From Rehaibacterium terrae (GTDB lineage Bacteria > Pseudomonadota > Gammaproteobacteria > Xanthomonadales > Xanthomonadaceae): DNA of 64,000 nt. The position numbers and the translations under genes were made by a program. Position 1 is the stretch's first letter; each line of letters begins with the position of its first letter. The stretch spans positions 1-64,000 of the forward strand of contig NZ_JACHHX010000011.1 in NCBI RefSeq assembly GCF_014202935.1, given 5' to 3'. This document shows, piece by piece, positions 27,548 through 36,987 of the stretch. Below the pieces are notes generated by a model, which ran no database searches, was not told the origin of the DNA, and saw only the letters and a program-made list of their open reading frames with translations.

Positions 27548-28516
27548 ATGGATGGATCGCACGACACCCGTTCCCTGACCTCCCCCCGGCCCGACCGCTG
27601 GCTGGCGCTGCGGCGCTGGTTCGACAGCGGCGATGCCACCGCGCCGGTGCCCGAGGGCAGCCCCGACCGCATCGACTGGCTGCGGGTGTTGCCGTTCATC
27701 GGCCTGCATGCGGCCTGCCTGGGCGTGCTGTGGGTCGGGTTCTCCTGGTTCGCACTGTCGGTGGCGCTCGCGCTGTACGCGCTGCGAATGTTCGCGATCA
27801 CCGCCTTCTACCATCGCTACTTCTCGCACAAGGCGTTCCGCACCTCGCGTCCGGTGCAGTTCGCGTTCGCCCTGCTGGGCGCTTCGGCGGTGCAGCGCGG
27901 GCCGCTGTGGTGGGCGGCACACCATCGGCACCATCATCGCCATTCGGACACTGCGCAAGACCTCCACTCGCCGGTGACACGCGGATTTTTCTGGAGTCAT
28001 GTCGGCTGGTTCCTCAGTGAGCGCGGCTTCCATACCGACCACCGGGCCATCCGTGACCTCGCCCGCTATCCCGAACTGCGCTGGCTCGACCGCTACGACA
28101 TCGTGGTGCCGGTCGCGCTGGCGGCAGGGCTGTACTTCCTCGGCAGCTGGCTCGAACGGGCCTATCCGGCGCTGCAGACCAACGGGCCTCAACTGCTCGT
28201 CTGGGGTTTCTTCGTTTCGACGGTGGCGCTGTTTCACGTCACCTTCACCATCAATTCGCTCGCCCACCGCTGGGGCAGCCGACGCTTCGCCACCCGCGAC
28301 AACAGCCGCAACAACTGGCTGCTGGCGCTGCTGACCTTCGGCGAGGGCTGGCACAACAACCATCACCACTATCCCGGCTCGGCACGACAGGGCTTCCGCT
28401 GGTGGGAGATCGACCTGACCTACTACGGCCTGCGCCTGCTGGCGCTGCTCGGCCTGGTGCGCGACCTCAGGCCCGTGCCCGCGGCGGTGCTCGGATCGCG
28501 TCGGGAGCGTGCATGA
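27548..28516 (+). CDS. Membrane acyl-CoA/fatty-acid desaturase
   Basis: A 322-aa di-iron membrane desaturase. The three histidine boxes are present: [16 protein letters not shown] and the C-terminal [13 protein letters not shown], the delta-9 stearoyl-CoA desaturase arrangement, with about four TM helices around them. It introduces a cis double bond into an acyl chain and so could supply the unsaturated substrate for the Cfa enzymes downstream. It is the first gene of a seven-gene run; its stop overlaps the next start (ATGA). Confidence 0.92.
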   Translation: MDGSHDTRSLTSPRPDRWLALRRWFDSGDATAPVPEGSPDRIDWLRVLPFIGLHAACLGVLWVGFSWFALSVALALYALRMFAITAFYHRYFSHKAFRTSRPVQFAFALLGASAVQRGPLWWAAHHRHHHRHSDTAQDLHSPVTRGFFWSHVGWFLSERGFHTDHRAIRDLARYPELRWLDRYDIVVPVALAAGLYFLGSWLERAYPALQTNGPQLLVWGFFVSTVALFHVTFTINSLAHRWGSRRFATRDNSRNNWLLALLTFGEGWHNNHHHYPGSARQGFRWWEIDLTYYGLRLLALLGLVRDLRPVPAAVLGSRRERA

Positions 28517-29757
28517 GGATCGCGGTGGTCGGCAGCGGCATCGCCGGGCTGGGCGCGGCCTGGCTGCTGTCGCGAAAACACGAGGTGGTGCTGTTCGAGC
28601 GCGAGGCGCGGCTTGGCGGGCATACCCACACCCACGCCGTCGAGCGCGGCGGGCACGTGTACCACGTGGACTCGGGCTTCATCGTGTTCAACCCGGTCAA
28701 CTACCCGCTGTTGTGCCGGTTGTTCGGCGAGCTGGAGGTGGGCTCGCAGCCGACCACGATGAGCTTCTCGGTGCAGGACGCGCGCAACGGGCTCGAATAC
28801 AACGCGAGCAGCCTCGACGGCCTGTTCTGCCAGCGCCGCAACCTGCTGCGACCGCGCTTCTGGCGGATGGTGCGCGAGATCCTGCGCTTCTACCGCGAGG
28901 CACCCACGCTGCTCGACCTGCCGGATGATGGCCCGACGATCGGCGACTACCTCGCCGCCAACGACTACTCGGCGATGTTCGCCGAGGACCATCTGATCCC
29001 GATGGCCAGCGCCCTGTGGTCCTCACCGACAGCGACGGTGATGAGGTTTCCCGCCAAGTACCTGGTGCAGTTCATGGCCAACCACCACATGCTCCAGGTC
29101 GAGGGACGGCCGCAGTGGCGGGTGGTACGCGGCGGCTCCAGCCGCTACGTGGAGGCGATGCGGTCACGCTGGGATGTGCAGGTCCGCACCGCCACCCCGG
29201 TATATGCCGTGCGCCGGCTCACCGATGCGGTGGAGGTGGACAGCGCCGCCGGCAGCGAGCGTTTCGACCAGATCGTGCTGGCCTGCCACAGCGACCAGGC
29301 CCTGCGCCTGCTGCGCGACGCCGACCAGCGCGAGCAGGACATCCTCGGCGCCATCCCCTACCAGGCCAACGACACCATCCTGCACACCGACGCCCGCCTG
29401 CTGCCGCGCCGGCGCAAGGCGTGGGCCGCATGGAACGCCTTCGTTCCGGCCACGCCCGAGGCGCAATGCACCGTCAGCTACTGCATGAACCTGCTGCAGT
29501 CGTTCGACTCGCCCGAACCGTTCGTGGTCACGCTGGGCCGGAGCGCGGATATCGACCCGGACAGGATCATCGCGCGAATGGTCTACCACCACCCGGTGCT
29601 CACCCATGCCAGCATCGCCGCGCAGGCACGTCGCGACGAGATCAACGGCCGCAACCGCACCTGGTACTGCGGCGCGTACTGGGGATTCGGCTTCCACGAG
29701 GACGGCCTGCGCAGCGCGGTGGACGTGGCTCGCGGGCTGGGGGCGGCATGGGACTGA
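28513..29757 (+). CDS. FAD-dependent amine-oxidase-like oxidoreductase
   Basis: A 414-aa flavoprotein: N-terminal dinucleotide-binding motif [15 protein letters not shown] (about 5-19), [14 protein letters not shown], and C-terminal [13 protein letters not shown], which matches the conserved end of this NAD/FAD-binding family. Such proteins are almost always encoded beside DUF1365 and Cfa genes and are thought to act on lipid acyl chains, perhaps as saturases or desaturases. The start ATG overlaps the desaturase stop by four bases, and its end overlaps DUF1365 by ten. Confidence 0.88.
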   Translation: MRIAVVGSGIAGLGAAWLLSRKHEVVLFEREARLGGHTHTHAVERGGHVYHVDSGFIVFNPVNYPLLCRLFGELEVGSQPTTMSFSVQDARNGLEYNASSLDGLFCQRRNLLRPRFWRMVREILRFYREAPTLLDLPDDGPTIGDYLAANDYSAMFAEDHLIPMASALWSSPTATVMRFPAKYLVQFMANHHMLQVEGRPQWRVVRGGSSRYVEAMRSRWDVQVRTATPVYAVRRLTDAVEVDSAAGSERFDQIVLACHSDQALRLLRDADQREQDILGAIPYQANDTILHTDARLLPRRRKAWAAWNAFVPATPEAQCTVSYCMNLLQSFDSPEPFVVTLGRSADIDPDRIIARMVYHHPVLTHASIAAQARRDEINGRNRTWYCGAYWGFGFHEDGLRSAVDVARGLGAAWD

Positions 29758-30524
29758 ACAGCGCCATCTACGAGGGCTGGGTCCGGCACCGCCGCTTCGC
29801 GCCGCGCGAGCATGCATTCGGCTACCGGATGTTCCAGCTCTATCTGGATCTGGCCGAGCTCGACCAGGTCTTTCGCGATCGCTGGCTGTGGTCGGCGGAC
29901 CGCCCCAACCTGGCCTGGTTCCGCCGCGCCGACTACCACGGTGATCCCAGCCGCCCGCTCGACGCCTGCGTGCGCGACACCGTGGCCGCCAGGACCGGCC
30001 GGCGCCCGGCCGGGCCGATCCGGTTGCTGACGCACCTGCGCTACTTCGGCCACTGCTTCAACCCGGTGAGCTTCTACTACGGCTTCGCCGCGGACGGAAA
30101 AACCCTGGACTGGGTGATGGCGGAGATCAACAACACCCCCTGGAACGAGCGCCACGCCTACGTGCTGCCGGCACGGGAAGCGAAGGCGCACGGCAAGGCG
30201 CTGGGCTGGCGTTTCGACAAGCGTTTCCACGTCTCGCCGTTCATGGCGATGGCGCGCGAGTACGACTGGCGCTTCACCGTGCCGGGCGACCAACTGCGCG
30301 TGCACATGACCGTCCGCGAGCGCGACTGTCGTGAGTTCGACGCCACCCTCGTGCTGGTGCGCCGTCCGCTCGACGGCCCGAACCTGGCGCGCTGTCTGGC
30401 GCGCTACCCGGCGATGACCCTGCGGGTGCTCGCCGGCATCTACTGGCAGGCCCTGCGCCTGAAGCTCAAGGGCGTGCCGGTGCACGACCACCCCGACACC
30501 GCCGCGAGGAACGCTACCCGATGA
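29748..30524 (+). CDS. DUF1365 protein
   Basis: A 258-aa protein of the DUF1365 family. Conserved features: IYEGWVRHRRFAPREHAFGY at the N-terminus, THLRYFGHCFNPVSFYYGF in the middle (about 93-111) and KRFHVSPFMAM near 160. The biochemical role is unproven; it co-occurs with the FAD protein and Cfa methyltransferase, including in the sigma-E/ChrR singlet-oxygen regulon of Rhodobacter. It overlaps the upstream gene by ten bases and the downstream Cfa by four, so expression should be tightly coupled. Confidence 0.9.
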   Translation: MGLNSAIYEGWVRHRRFAPREHAFGYRMFQLYLDLAELDQVFRDRWLWSADRPNLAWFRRADYHGDPSRPLDACVRDTVAARTGRRPAGPIRLLTHLRYFGHCFNPVSFYYGFAADGKTLDWVMAEINNTPWNERHAYVLPAREAKAHGKALGWRFDKRFHVSPFMAMAREYDWRFTVPGDQLRVHMTVRERDCREFDATLVLVRRPLDGPNLARCLARYPAMTLRVLAGIYWQALRLKLKGVPVHDHPDTAARNATR

Positions 30525-31804
30525 GTACCCCCGCCGATTCCCTGCCCCGCGACATCGACCGCGACAGCGCGCGTTACGGCAGCCTCGACCGTTTCCTGCG
30601 TGAGCGCCTGCTGGCCCGGCTCGCCGGATTGCGCGGTCGACTGACCGTACACGACGCGCTCGGCGAAACCGAGCTCGGCCGCGCCGACCCCGATACGACC
30701 GAGCCGCTGCAGGCCTGCGTGCGCGTATACACGCCGGACTTCTACCGGCAGGTTGCGCTCAACGGCAGCGTCGGTGCCGGCGAGGCCTACATGGACGGCC
30801 ATTGGGATTGCGACGACCTGGTTGCACTGGTGCGACTGCTGGTGCGCAACCGCGACCTGCTCGACGGCATGGAGACCGGCGGCGCGCGGCTCGGCGGGCT
30901 GGCCATGAAGCTGCTGCACGCGCTGCACCGCAACACCCGCGCCGGCAGCCGGCGCAACATCGCCGCCCATTACGACCTCGGCAACGAGTTGTTCCAGCTG
31001 TTCCTCGACGACAACCTGATGTACTCGTCGGCGATATTCGCCGAGCCGGACGAGCCGCTGGAATCGGCCTCGGTCCGCAAGCTCGACCGCATCTGCCGCA
31101 AGCTCGACCTCAAGCCCGCCGACCACGTGATCGAGATCGGCACCGGTTGGGGCGGCTTCGCGCTGCACGCGGCACGGCATTACGGCTGCCGCGTCACCAC
31201 CACGACGATCTCGAAGGAGCAGCACGCCCTGGCCAGCGAGCGCATCGCCGCCGCCGGCCTGTCCGACCGCGTCACGCTGCTGCTGGAGGACTACCGCGAC
31301 CTCACCGGCCGCTACGACAAGCTGGTGTCGATCGAAATGGTCGAAGCCATTGGTCACCAGTACCTCGACACCTACCTGCGCAAATGCGCCTCCCTGCTGA
31401 AGGACGATGGCCTGGCGCTGGTCCAGGCCATCACCATCGAGGACCACCGCTACGCGAAGGCATTGCGCGAGGTGGATTTCATCAAGCGCCATGTCTTCCC
31501 TGGCAGCTTCATTCCCTCGGTGAGCGCGATCCTGTCCTCGATGGCGCGCGTCACCGACCTGCGCCTGCTCAACATGGAGGACATCGGCCCCAGCTACGCG
31601 CTCACGCTGCGCCATTGGCGCGAGCGCTTCCTGGCTGCGCGCGAGCGGGTGCGTGCACTCGGCCATGACGCGCGCTTCATCAGACTGTGGGTGTTCTATC
31701 TGTGCTACTGCGAAGGCGGATTCCTGGAGCGCAGTATCGGCGATGCCCAACTGCTGTTCGCCAAGCCGGGCAATCGTCGCGCGCAGTTCGTTCCCGACGC
31801 ATGA
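30521..31804 (+). CDS. Cfa-family SAM methyltransferase 1 (altered active site)
   Basis: A 427-aa homologue of cyclopropane-fatty-acyl-phospholipid synthase. The N-terminal region has GEAYMDGHWDCDDL; the SAM site is IEIGTGWGGFALH (about 205-217), followed by LEDYRDLTGRYDKLVSIEMVEA. Compared with E. coli Cfa, the bicarbonate ligands Cys139 and His266 correspond to Ser170 (MYSSAIF) and Gln302 (LVQAIT), while the Glu and late Tyr are kept. This suggests methyl transfer to an unsaturated acyl chain with a different outcome from plain cyclopropanation. It is in the middle of the lipid operon with ATGA overlaps on both sides. Confidence 0.88.
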   Translation: MSTPADSLPRDIDRDSARYGSLDRFLRERLLARLAGLRGRLTVHDALGETELGRADPDTTEPLQACVRVYTPDFYRQVALNGSVGAGEAYMDGHWDCDDLVALVRLLVRNRDLLDGMETGGARLGGLAMKLLHALHRNTRAGSRRNIAAHYDLGNELFQLFLDDNLMYSSAIFAEPDEPLESASVRKLDRICRKLDLKPADHVIEIGTGWGGFALHAARHYGCRVTTTTISKEQHALASERIAAAGLSDRVTLLLEDYRDLTGRYDKLVSIEMVEAIGHQYLDTYLRKCASLLKDDGLALVQAITIEDHRYAKALREVDFIKRHVFPGSFIPSVSAILSSMARVTDLRLLNMEDIGPSYALTLRHWRERFLAARERVRALGHDARFIRLWVFYLCYCEGGFLERSIGDAQLLFAKPGNRRAQFVPDA

Positions 31805-32358
31805 CCCGCGCGCCCACCATGTTGTCCACGCTCGCCAACGCCATCGGTTTCCAGCTCGTCTGGTTCGCCGCCGTGATCGGCGCGGCGAACGGGCTGTCCT
31901 GGCTCGGGCCGCTGGCGGCGCTGGCGTTCGCTGCGGCCGTACTGACTTGGGGCGGACGCCGGCGCGAGGACTTGTCGCTGCTGGCCGTGGCGCTGCCGCT
32001 CGGCTTCGCGCTCGACACCCTGTGGGTACGTGCCGGCCTGGTCGTCTTCGCCGCGCCCTGGCCGGAAAGCGTGGCGCCGCCGTGGATCATGGCGATGTGG
32101 CTCGGCTTCGCGCTCACCCTCAATCACTCGCTGGCGCGACTGCGCGGCCTGCCCTGGCTGGCTGCCGCGCTGGGCGCAGCCGGCGCCCCCCTGGCCTACC
32201 TGGCCGCCGCACGTGGCTTCGGTGCGGTGCAATTCGTCGGCGACCCGCTGCCGGCGCTGCTGGCGGTGTCGCTGGCGTGGGCGCTGGTGGTGCCATTGCT
32301 GCTGCGGGTGGGCCGCATCCACAGGACGCGCATCGGCGCGAAGGTGGCCGGGCGATGA
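31801..32358 (+). CDS. DUF2878 membrane protein
   Basis: A 185-aa hydrophobic protein with five to six TM helices. DUF2878 is recognised from the pattern ANAIGFQLVWFAAVIGAANG, ALPLGFALDTLWVRAGLVVF and MWLGFALTLNHSLA. Function is unknown; the gene is a regular companion of DUF1365/Cfa operons. The ATG overlaps the Cfa stop (ATGA); a second ATG six codons later (31819) is possible. Its own stop overlaps the DUF1295 start. Confidence 0.8.
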   Translation: MTRAPTMLSTLANAIGFQLVWFAAVIGAANGLSWLGPLAALAFAAAVLTWGGRRREDLSLLAVALPLGFALDTLWVRAGLVVFAAPWPESVAPPWIMAMWLGFALTLNHSLARLRGLPWLAAALGAAGAPLAYLAAARGFGAVQFVGDPLPALLAVSLAWALVVPLLLRVGRIHRTRIGAKVAGR

Positions 32359-33137
32359 TCCTCACCGGGCTGCTCATCGTCTGGATCGCCTCGGCGCTGG
32401 TCATGGCGGCGGCGTGGTGGGTGTGCCGACGGATCGGCAACGCCGGCTACGTCGATGTGGTCTGGGCCGGCCTGATGGCGGCGGCAGCGCTGTTCGCCGG
32501 CGCCTTCGGCGACGGCGCGGCACTGCCGCGCGGGCTGGTCGCGATGATGGGCAGCCTGTGGGGAGCGCGGCTGTGCCTGCACCTGCTGCATCGCGTGCTG
32601 CACGAACCCGAGGACGGCCGTTACCGCTTCCTGCGTGAGCACTGGCAAGGCAACCAACGCTATTTCTTCGTGTTCTTCCAGGCGCAGGCCGTGTTCGTCG
32701 CGATCTTCGCGCTGCCGATGCTGGTGGCGGCCGGCAACCCCGAGCGCGACTTCACCGTGTGGACGGCGCTTGCGCTGGCGATCTGGGCGCTGGCCGTCGG
32801 CGGCGAGGCACTGGCCGACCGCCAGCTCGCGCGCTTTCGCGCCAACCCCGCCAATCGGGGCGAGGTCTGCCGCGATGGGCTGTGGGGCTGGTCGCGCCAC
32901 CCGAACTACTTCTTCGAATGGCTGCACTGGTTCGCCTACGTGTTGCTCGCCATCGGCGCGCCGCAGTGGTGGCTGAGCCTGGCCGGACCGCTGCTGATGC
33001 TGCTCTTCCTGTACCGCTTCACCGGCATTCCATGGACCGAGCAGCAGGCCCTGCGCAGCCGCGGCGAGGCCTACCGCCGCTACCAGCGCGAAGTCAGCCC
33101 CTTCATCCCCTGGCCGCCGCGCCGCCCGAGGAACTGA
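32355..33137 (+). CDS. DUF1295 (steroid 5-alpha-reductase-like) membrane protein
   Basis: A 260-aa protein with about six TM helices. The C-terminus carries the isoprenylcysteine-methyltransferase/5-alpha-reductase-like signature: GLWGWSRHPNYFFEWLHWF and YRRYQREVSPFIPW. Such enzymes reduce double bonds using NADPH or methylate in the membrane; the role of bacterial DUF1295 proteins in Cfa operons is not known but a lipid-reductase function is plausible. It overlaps DUF2878 by four bases (ATGA) and is followed after four bases by the second Cfa gene. Confidence 0.85.
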   Translation: MILTGLLIVWIASALVMAAAWWVCRRIGNAGYVDVVWAGLMAAAALFAGAFGDGAALPRGLVAMMGSLWGARLCLHLLHRVLHEPEDGRYRFLREHWQGNQRYFFVFFQAQAVFVAIFALPMLVAAGNPERDFTVWTALALAIWALAVGGEALADRQLARFRANPANRGEVCRDGLWGWSRHPNYFFEWLHWFAYVLLAIGAPQWWLSLAGPLLMLLFLYRFTGIPWTEQQALRSRGEAYRRYQREVSPFIPWPPRRPRN

Positions 33138-33141
33138 ACCG

Positions 33142-34170
33142 ATGTCGCCGATCGCCCTGGCCGAACGTGGCCTGATTCCCGACGCGCTGATCCGTCACGG
33201 CATCCGCCGCCTGTGCGCGCGACGCCTGCGCGAGGAGCACATCGACGACCCCGCCCGTGCCGATGCCCGCTTCCGCGCGCTGCTCGACACGTTGCGGCGC
33301 AGCCCGATCGCCATCGAGACGGAAGCCGCCAACGCCCAGCACTACGAGGTGCCGACACGATTGTTCGAACTGTGCCTGGGCAAGCGCCTCAAGTACAGCT
33401 GCGCCTACTATCCGCGCGGGGACGAGACCCTGGACCAGGCCGAGGAAGCCATGCTGGCGCTGTACGAAGAACGCGCCGGGCTGGCTGATGGCCAGCGCAT
33501 ACTCGAACTGGGTTGTGGCTGGGGTTCGCTCACGCTGTGGATGGCCGAGCGTTACCCGAATGCGCGCATCACCGGCGTTTCCAACTCACGCACGCAGCGC
33601 GAGCACATCCTGGCTCAAGCCCGCGCGCGCGGCCTGGGCAACGTCGAGATCATCACCTGCGACGTGAACCGGCTGGCGCTGGACACACGCTTCGACCGCG
33701 TCGTCTCGATCGAGATGTTCGAGCACATGCGCAACTACCGGCATCTGCTCGCCAACATCGCCGGCTGGCTGGAGGACGACGGCAGGCTGTTCGTGCACAT
33801 CTTCTGCCACCGCTTCCTGATGTACCCGTTCCAGACCGAGGGCGAGGACAACTGGATGGGGCGGTACTTCTTCACCGGCGGCCTGATGCCCGCGGCCGAC
33901 ACATTGCTGCATTTCCAGGAGCATCTGGCATTGGAGCAGCGCTGGCTGCTACCGGGCACGCACTACCAGAAAACCGCCAACCACTGGCTGGCGAACCAGG
34001 ACGCGAACCGCGGGGAGGTGCTGGCCGTGCTGCGCGCCGCCTGCGGCGAGCGCGAGGGCGCACTGTGGGCGCAACGCTGGCGGATGTTCTGGATGGCCTG
34101 CGCGGAACTGTTCGGCTGGGAGGGCGGCAGCCAGTGGCTGGTCGCCCACTACCGCTTCAGCAAGCGCTAG
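33142..34170 (+). CDS. Cfa-family SAM methyltransferase 2
   Basis: A 342-aa SAM methyltransferase: EAANAQHYEVPTRLFELCLG, YSCAYYPRG (keeps the Cys that Cfa-1 lacks), the SAM motif ILELGCGWGSLTLWMA (about 120-135), SIEMFEHMRNY and LFVHIFCH. It is about 85 residues shorter than Cfa-1 at the N-terminus and belongs to the branch that also includes coclaurine-N-methyltransferase-like proteins, so its acceptor may differ. It is the last gene of the operon and its end overlaps the convergent secreted-protein gene by 14 nt. Confidence 0.86.
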   Translation: MSPIALAERGLIPDALIRHGIRRLCARRLREEHIDDPARADARFRALLDTLRRSPIAIETEAANAQHYEVPTRLFELCLGKRLKYSCAYYPRGDETLDQAEEAMLALYEERAGLADGQRILELGCGWGSLTLWMAERYPNARITGVSNSRTQREHILAQARARGLGNVEIITCDVNRLALDTRFDRVVSIEMFEHMRNYRHLLANIAGWLEDDGRLFVHIFCHRFLMYPFQTEGEDNWMGRYFFTGGLMPAADTLLHFQEHLALEQRWLLPGTHYQKTANHWLANQDANRGEVLAVLRAACGEREGALWAQRWRMFWMACAELFGWEGGSQWLVAHYRFSKR

Positions 34171-34663
34171 CGGCACCCTGCGCGCACTGCGTCGTCGCAG
34201 TGGCCGCGGCCGGCTGCGCTGCGGCCTCGGCCGGTTGCGGCGCACCGCCGATCACGGCGCGACCGTTGACGATGCGGATGCCCTTTTCCTTCATCCACGC
34301 CTCGAACTCGGCGGCAGTGAAGCCCTTGCGCGCGTTGAAGCGATAAGGCGTGTTGTCGAATTCGGTCCGGGGGGTGTAGCCGGCGCCGGGATCGGCGGCA
34401 GCCGCCTGCCGACAGGCCTTCAGACGGGAGCGCATCAGCACGCGGTCGACCGACTGCGATTCGTCACTGTAACGCGCCAGCAGGCCGCGCGGTTCACCGA
34501 GCTGGCTGCCAGTGCCTGGCAGTTCGTGGGCGACGGGAGGAATCGCCGTCGGCCGCACCGGCAGCGGCAACGGCACGGCGCTGCCGGCGCAATCCGTCGC
34601 CACCGCCTCCGTCGTACCCAGTGAGAACAGGATCAGCGCGGCAACGAAAGCGGTGCGTGGCAT
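34157..34663 (-). CDS. Secreted protein of unknown function (168 aa)
   Basis: A signal peptide (MPRTAFVAALILFSLGTTEA, from ATG 34663) is followed by a Pro-rich stretch and a small conserved-looking core around TPRTEFDNTPYRFNARKGFT and FEAWMKEKGIRIVNGRAVIGG, then an Ala/Gln-rich tail ending in Cys. No family is recognised. It converges with Cfa-2 (14-nt overlap of coding ends) and lies about 120 bp past the OmpA terminator. Confidence 0.55.
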   Translation of the reverse strand: MPRTAFVAALILFSLGTTEAVATDCAGSAVPLPLPVRPTAIPPVAHELPGTGSQLGEPRGLLARYSDESQSVDRVLMRSRLKACRQAAAADPGAGYTPRTEFDNTPYRFNARKGFTAAEFEAWMKEKGIRIVNGRAVIGGAPQPAEAAAQPAAATATTQCAQGAASAC

Positions 34664-34785
34664 GAGCGGCGGGTGTCCGGCAACGAAGTCCGCCGCAGTG
34701 TAGGCAATCGCGCCGCGGCGATTCAAGCGCGGCGCCTGAACCCGCTGAACGGCCGGGCCGACACGGGACACCGGCACGCGGAAAG

Positions 34786-34814
34786 ACGAAGCCCGGCACT
34801 GGGCCGGGCTTCGT
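34786..34814 (-). terminator. Terminator of the OmpA-family gene
   Basis: A perfect 12-bp stem (ACGAAGCCCGGC / GCCGGGCTTCGT, 5-base loop) lies 26 nt after the stop codon and is followed on the minus strand by CTTTCC. Confidence 0.75.
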
Positions 34815-34840
34815 GGTCACGCGAGGCGGGACGTGCGGTA

Positions 34841-35884
34841 TCAGTTCTGCACGTTCAGCTCGGTGCGGCGGTTGGTCTCGCTCTTGCACGCCGGGAAGGT
34901 CTGCGGCGTGGGCTCGAGCGGGCGGCTCTCGCCATAACCGACCGGGCCGACCAGGCGCGAAGCCGAGATGCCGTTGCTGGTGAGGTACTCGTACACCGCG
35001 CGGGCACGGCTCTCCGACAGGCGCTGGTTGTAGCTCTCCGGGCCGCACAGGTCGGTGTGGCCGGCCACTTCCACGCGCAGGTCCGGATACTTCTTCAGGA
35101 TCTCGATCGCCTCGTTGAGGATGGCGATCGCGTCCGGACGCAGGGTGGCGCGGTCGAAGTCGAAGTTGACGCCACGCAGGTCGATGGTCAGCGGCACCGG
35201 GCAGCCGTCCGGCCCCATCACCGAACCATCCGGGCAGTACTGCACCGGCGGCGGCGGCGGCGGCGGCGGAGCGACCGGCTCGGGCTCGACCGGCTTGGCC
35301 GGCTCGGGGCCGAGGGCGATCGTGATGCCGACCGAGAGCAGCAGGTCGCTGAACCGGTCACGGGTCGGCGCCGCCACGCTGCTGTCGTTGAAGTCAAAAC
35401 GGTAACCGAGCTCGGCCCGGCCGCTGGCACGGCCATAGCTGGCCTGCAGGCCGACCACCGGCTGCACGAAGAGGTTGTTGGTCTTGTTCTCACCGGGCGA
35501 GTTCGGGTTCGGGAAAGCATCGAACTCCTCCTCGCTGCGCAGCACGCCGCCACCGATACCGACATACGGCCACCAGCCGCGATCGGCATTGCGGAAGTGG
35601 TAGCGTCCGGTGACGCTGGCACCGTACATGCTCCACAGAAGCTCATTGGCCTCGAAGCGCGGATTGGTGTAGGTCAGATCGAAATCAACCGACCAACGCG
35701 GGCTGAAGAACTTGCCCAAGCCGATGGTGCCGAACGCGGCATCCTTCAGCTCACGCTTGCTGTCGAACCCGATCTGCCCGGCAGAAGCACTCACATACCA
35801 GCGATCATCGTAATCCTGGGCCACAACGGCTTGAGCCGCACCCAGCGCACCGAGCAGGGCACAGCACAGGAGTTTCTTCTTCAT
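34841..35884 (-). CDS. OmpA-family outer-membrane porin/anchor
   Basis: A 347-aa protein: signal peptide MKKKLLCCALLGALGAAQA, an eight-stranded beta-barrel (about 20-215), a Pro-rich hinge (EPEPVAPPPPPPPP), a short Cys-containing loop (YCPDGSVMGPDGCPV) and a C-terminal OmpA/peptidoglycan-binding domain. The latter has FDFDRATLRPDA, VEVAGHTDLCG, LSESRARAVYEYL and ETNRRTELNV. It anchors the outer membrane to peptidoglycan. AAGGAG seven bases before ATG 35884 confirms the start. It is monocistronic with a strong terminator, and 212 bp of upstream spacer presumably holds its promoter. Confidence 0.93.
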   Translation of the reverse strand: MKKKLLCCALLGALGAAQAVVAQDYDDRWYVSASAGQIGFDSKRELKDAAFGTIGLGKFFSPRWSVDFDLTYTNPRFEANELLWSMYGASVTGRYHFRNADRGWWPYVGIGGGVLRSEEEFDAFPNPNSPGENKTNNLFVQPVVGLQASYGRASGRAELGYRFDFNDSSVAAPTRDRFSDLLLSVGITIALGPEPAKPVEPEPVAPPPPPPPPVQYCPDGSVMGPDGCPVPLTIDLRGVNFDFDRATLRPDAIAILNEAIEILKKYPDLRVEVAGHTDLCGPESYNQRLSESRARAVYEYLTSNGISASRLVGPVGYGESRPLEPTPQTFPACKSETNRRTELNVQN

Positions 35885-36096
35885 GGTCAGCTCCTTGATG
35901 ATGGAATTCAGCCGCCTCTCGAGAAGCAGGCTCACCAACGCGACGGCCATTGTTTGCACGCCATCTTGTCCAGCTTACAACGCATCCGTGAAAGCTGCGT
36001 TAACCAAACTCTAACAAAGGCTGCGCACAGGCGCCACACCGGGCCGAAACCAAGCCTGGCAGGACACCAGGCCTTGCCGGCACACCCGCCCGGGCG

Positions 36097-36987
36097 TCAG
36101 CGGGAACCCGGCGCCCGCAGCCGCGGATCGGCCCGCAGCCGCTCGGCCAGATAGTCGGAAAATACCCGGATCCGCGCCACATGGCGCAGGTCCGGGTGGG
36201 TGAGAAGCCACAGTCCGGCCTCGAAATTCGGCGTCACCGGAAACAGCGGCAGCAGCCCGGGCATCTGCTGGTCGATCGGCAGCAGCGCCAGCCCCAGCCC
36301 GGCCGCCGCCAGCGCCGCCATCGTGTTGAGGTCGCTGGCGCGCACGGTGAAGGCGGACTCGCCGTGGCGGCCCTCCAGCCAGGCGAACACCGGCACACGC
36401 AGGAAACTGGCCTCGGCGCCGATCAACGGGTGCTGCCCGAGCTCGTCCATGTCGCGCGGTGGCGCACGCCGGGCGAGATAGGACTCGCCGACGAACACCC
36501 ACCACGGCACCTCGCACACGCGCCGTCCGACCAGGTACTCGGGTGGCGTGGAGGTGGCGCGCAGGGCGAGATCGGCCTCGCGACGGGCGAGGTCGAAATC
36601 GCGGTCGCCGGCGGCGATCTCGATGCGGATGTCGGGGTACATCGCCAGGAAGTCCGGCAGATAGCCGGCGACGAAGTCGGCCGCCAGGTTCGGAGCCGTG
36701 GTCAATCGGATCCGGCCGGCCAGCCGGTAGTCCTTGCCGGCGACGGTGCGCTCCAACGCCAGCACCGCTTCGTCGGCCGCCTCGGCGTGACGCAGGATCT
36801 CCTCGCCTTCGGCGGTGGGCACATAGCCCGCCGGCAGCCGCTCGAACACGCGCACGCCGATCTTTTCCTCGAAGGCATTGAGCCGGCGGAACACGGTGGA
36901 GTGGTTCACCCCGAGCGCACGGGCGGCGCCGGCCAGCGTGCCGGCGCGGGCGATGGCAAGGCAGTAGCGGAGGTCGTCCCAGTCCAT
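36097..36987 (-). CDS. LysR-family transcriptional regulator
   Basis: A 296-aa LysR regulator with the N-terminal winged helix (LAIARAGTLAGAARALGVNHSTVFRRL cut here to AGAARALGVNHSTVFRRL, about 18-35) and a C-terminal effector-binding domain (RLAGRIRLTTAPNLAADF onwards). The serine-variable HTH (NHSTVFRR) is typical of the subgroup with single-gene divergent targets. I chose ATG 36987; a TTG two codons upstream is less likely. It is divergent from the DoxX gene, with a palindrome at the boundary, so DoxX and perhaps the downstream dioxygenase are probable targets. Confidence 0.9.
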   Translation of the reverse strand: MDWDDLRYCLAIARAGTLAGAARALGVNHSTVFRRLNAFEEKIGVRVFERLPAGYVPTAEGEEILRHAEAADEAVLALERTVAGKDYRLAGRIRLTTAPNLAADFVAGYLPDFLAMYPDIRIEIAAGDRDFDLARREADLALRATSTPPEYLVGRRVCEVPWWVFVGESYLARRAPPRDMDELGQHPLIGAEASFLRVPVFAWLEGRHGESAFTVRASDLNTMAALAAAGLGLALLPIDQQMPGLLPLFPVTPNFEAGLWLLTHPDLRHVARIRVFSDYLAERLRADPRLRAPGSR

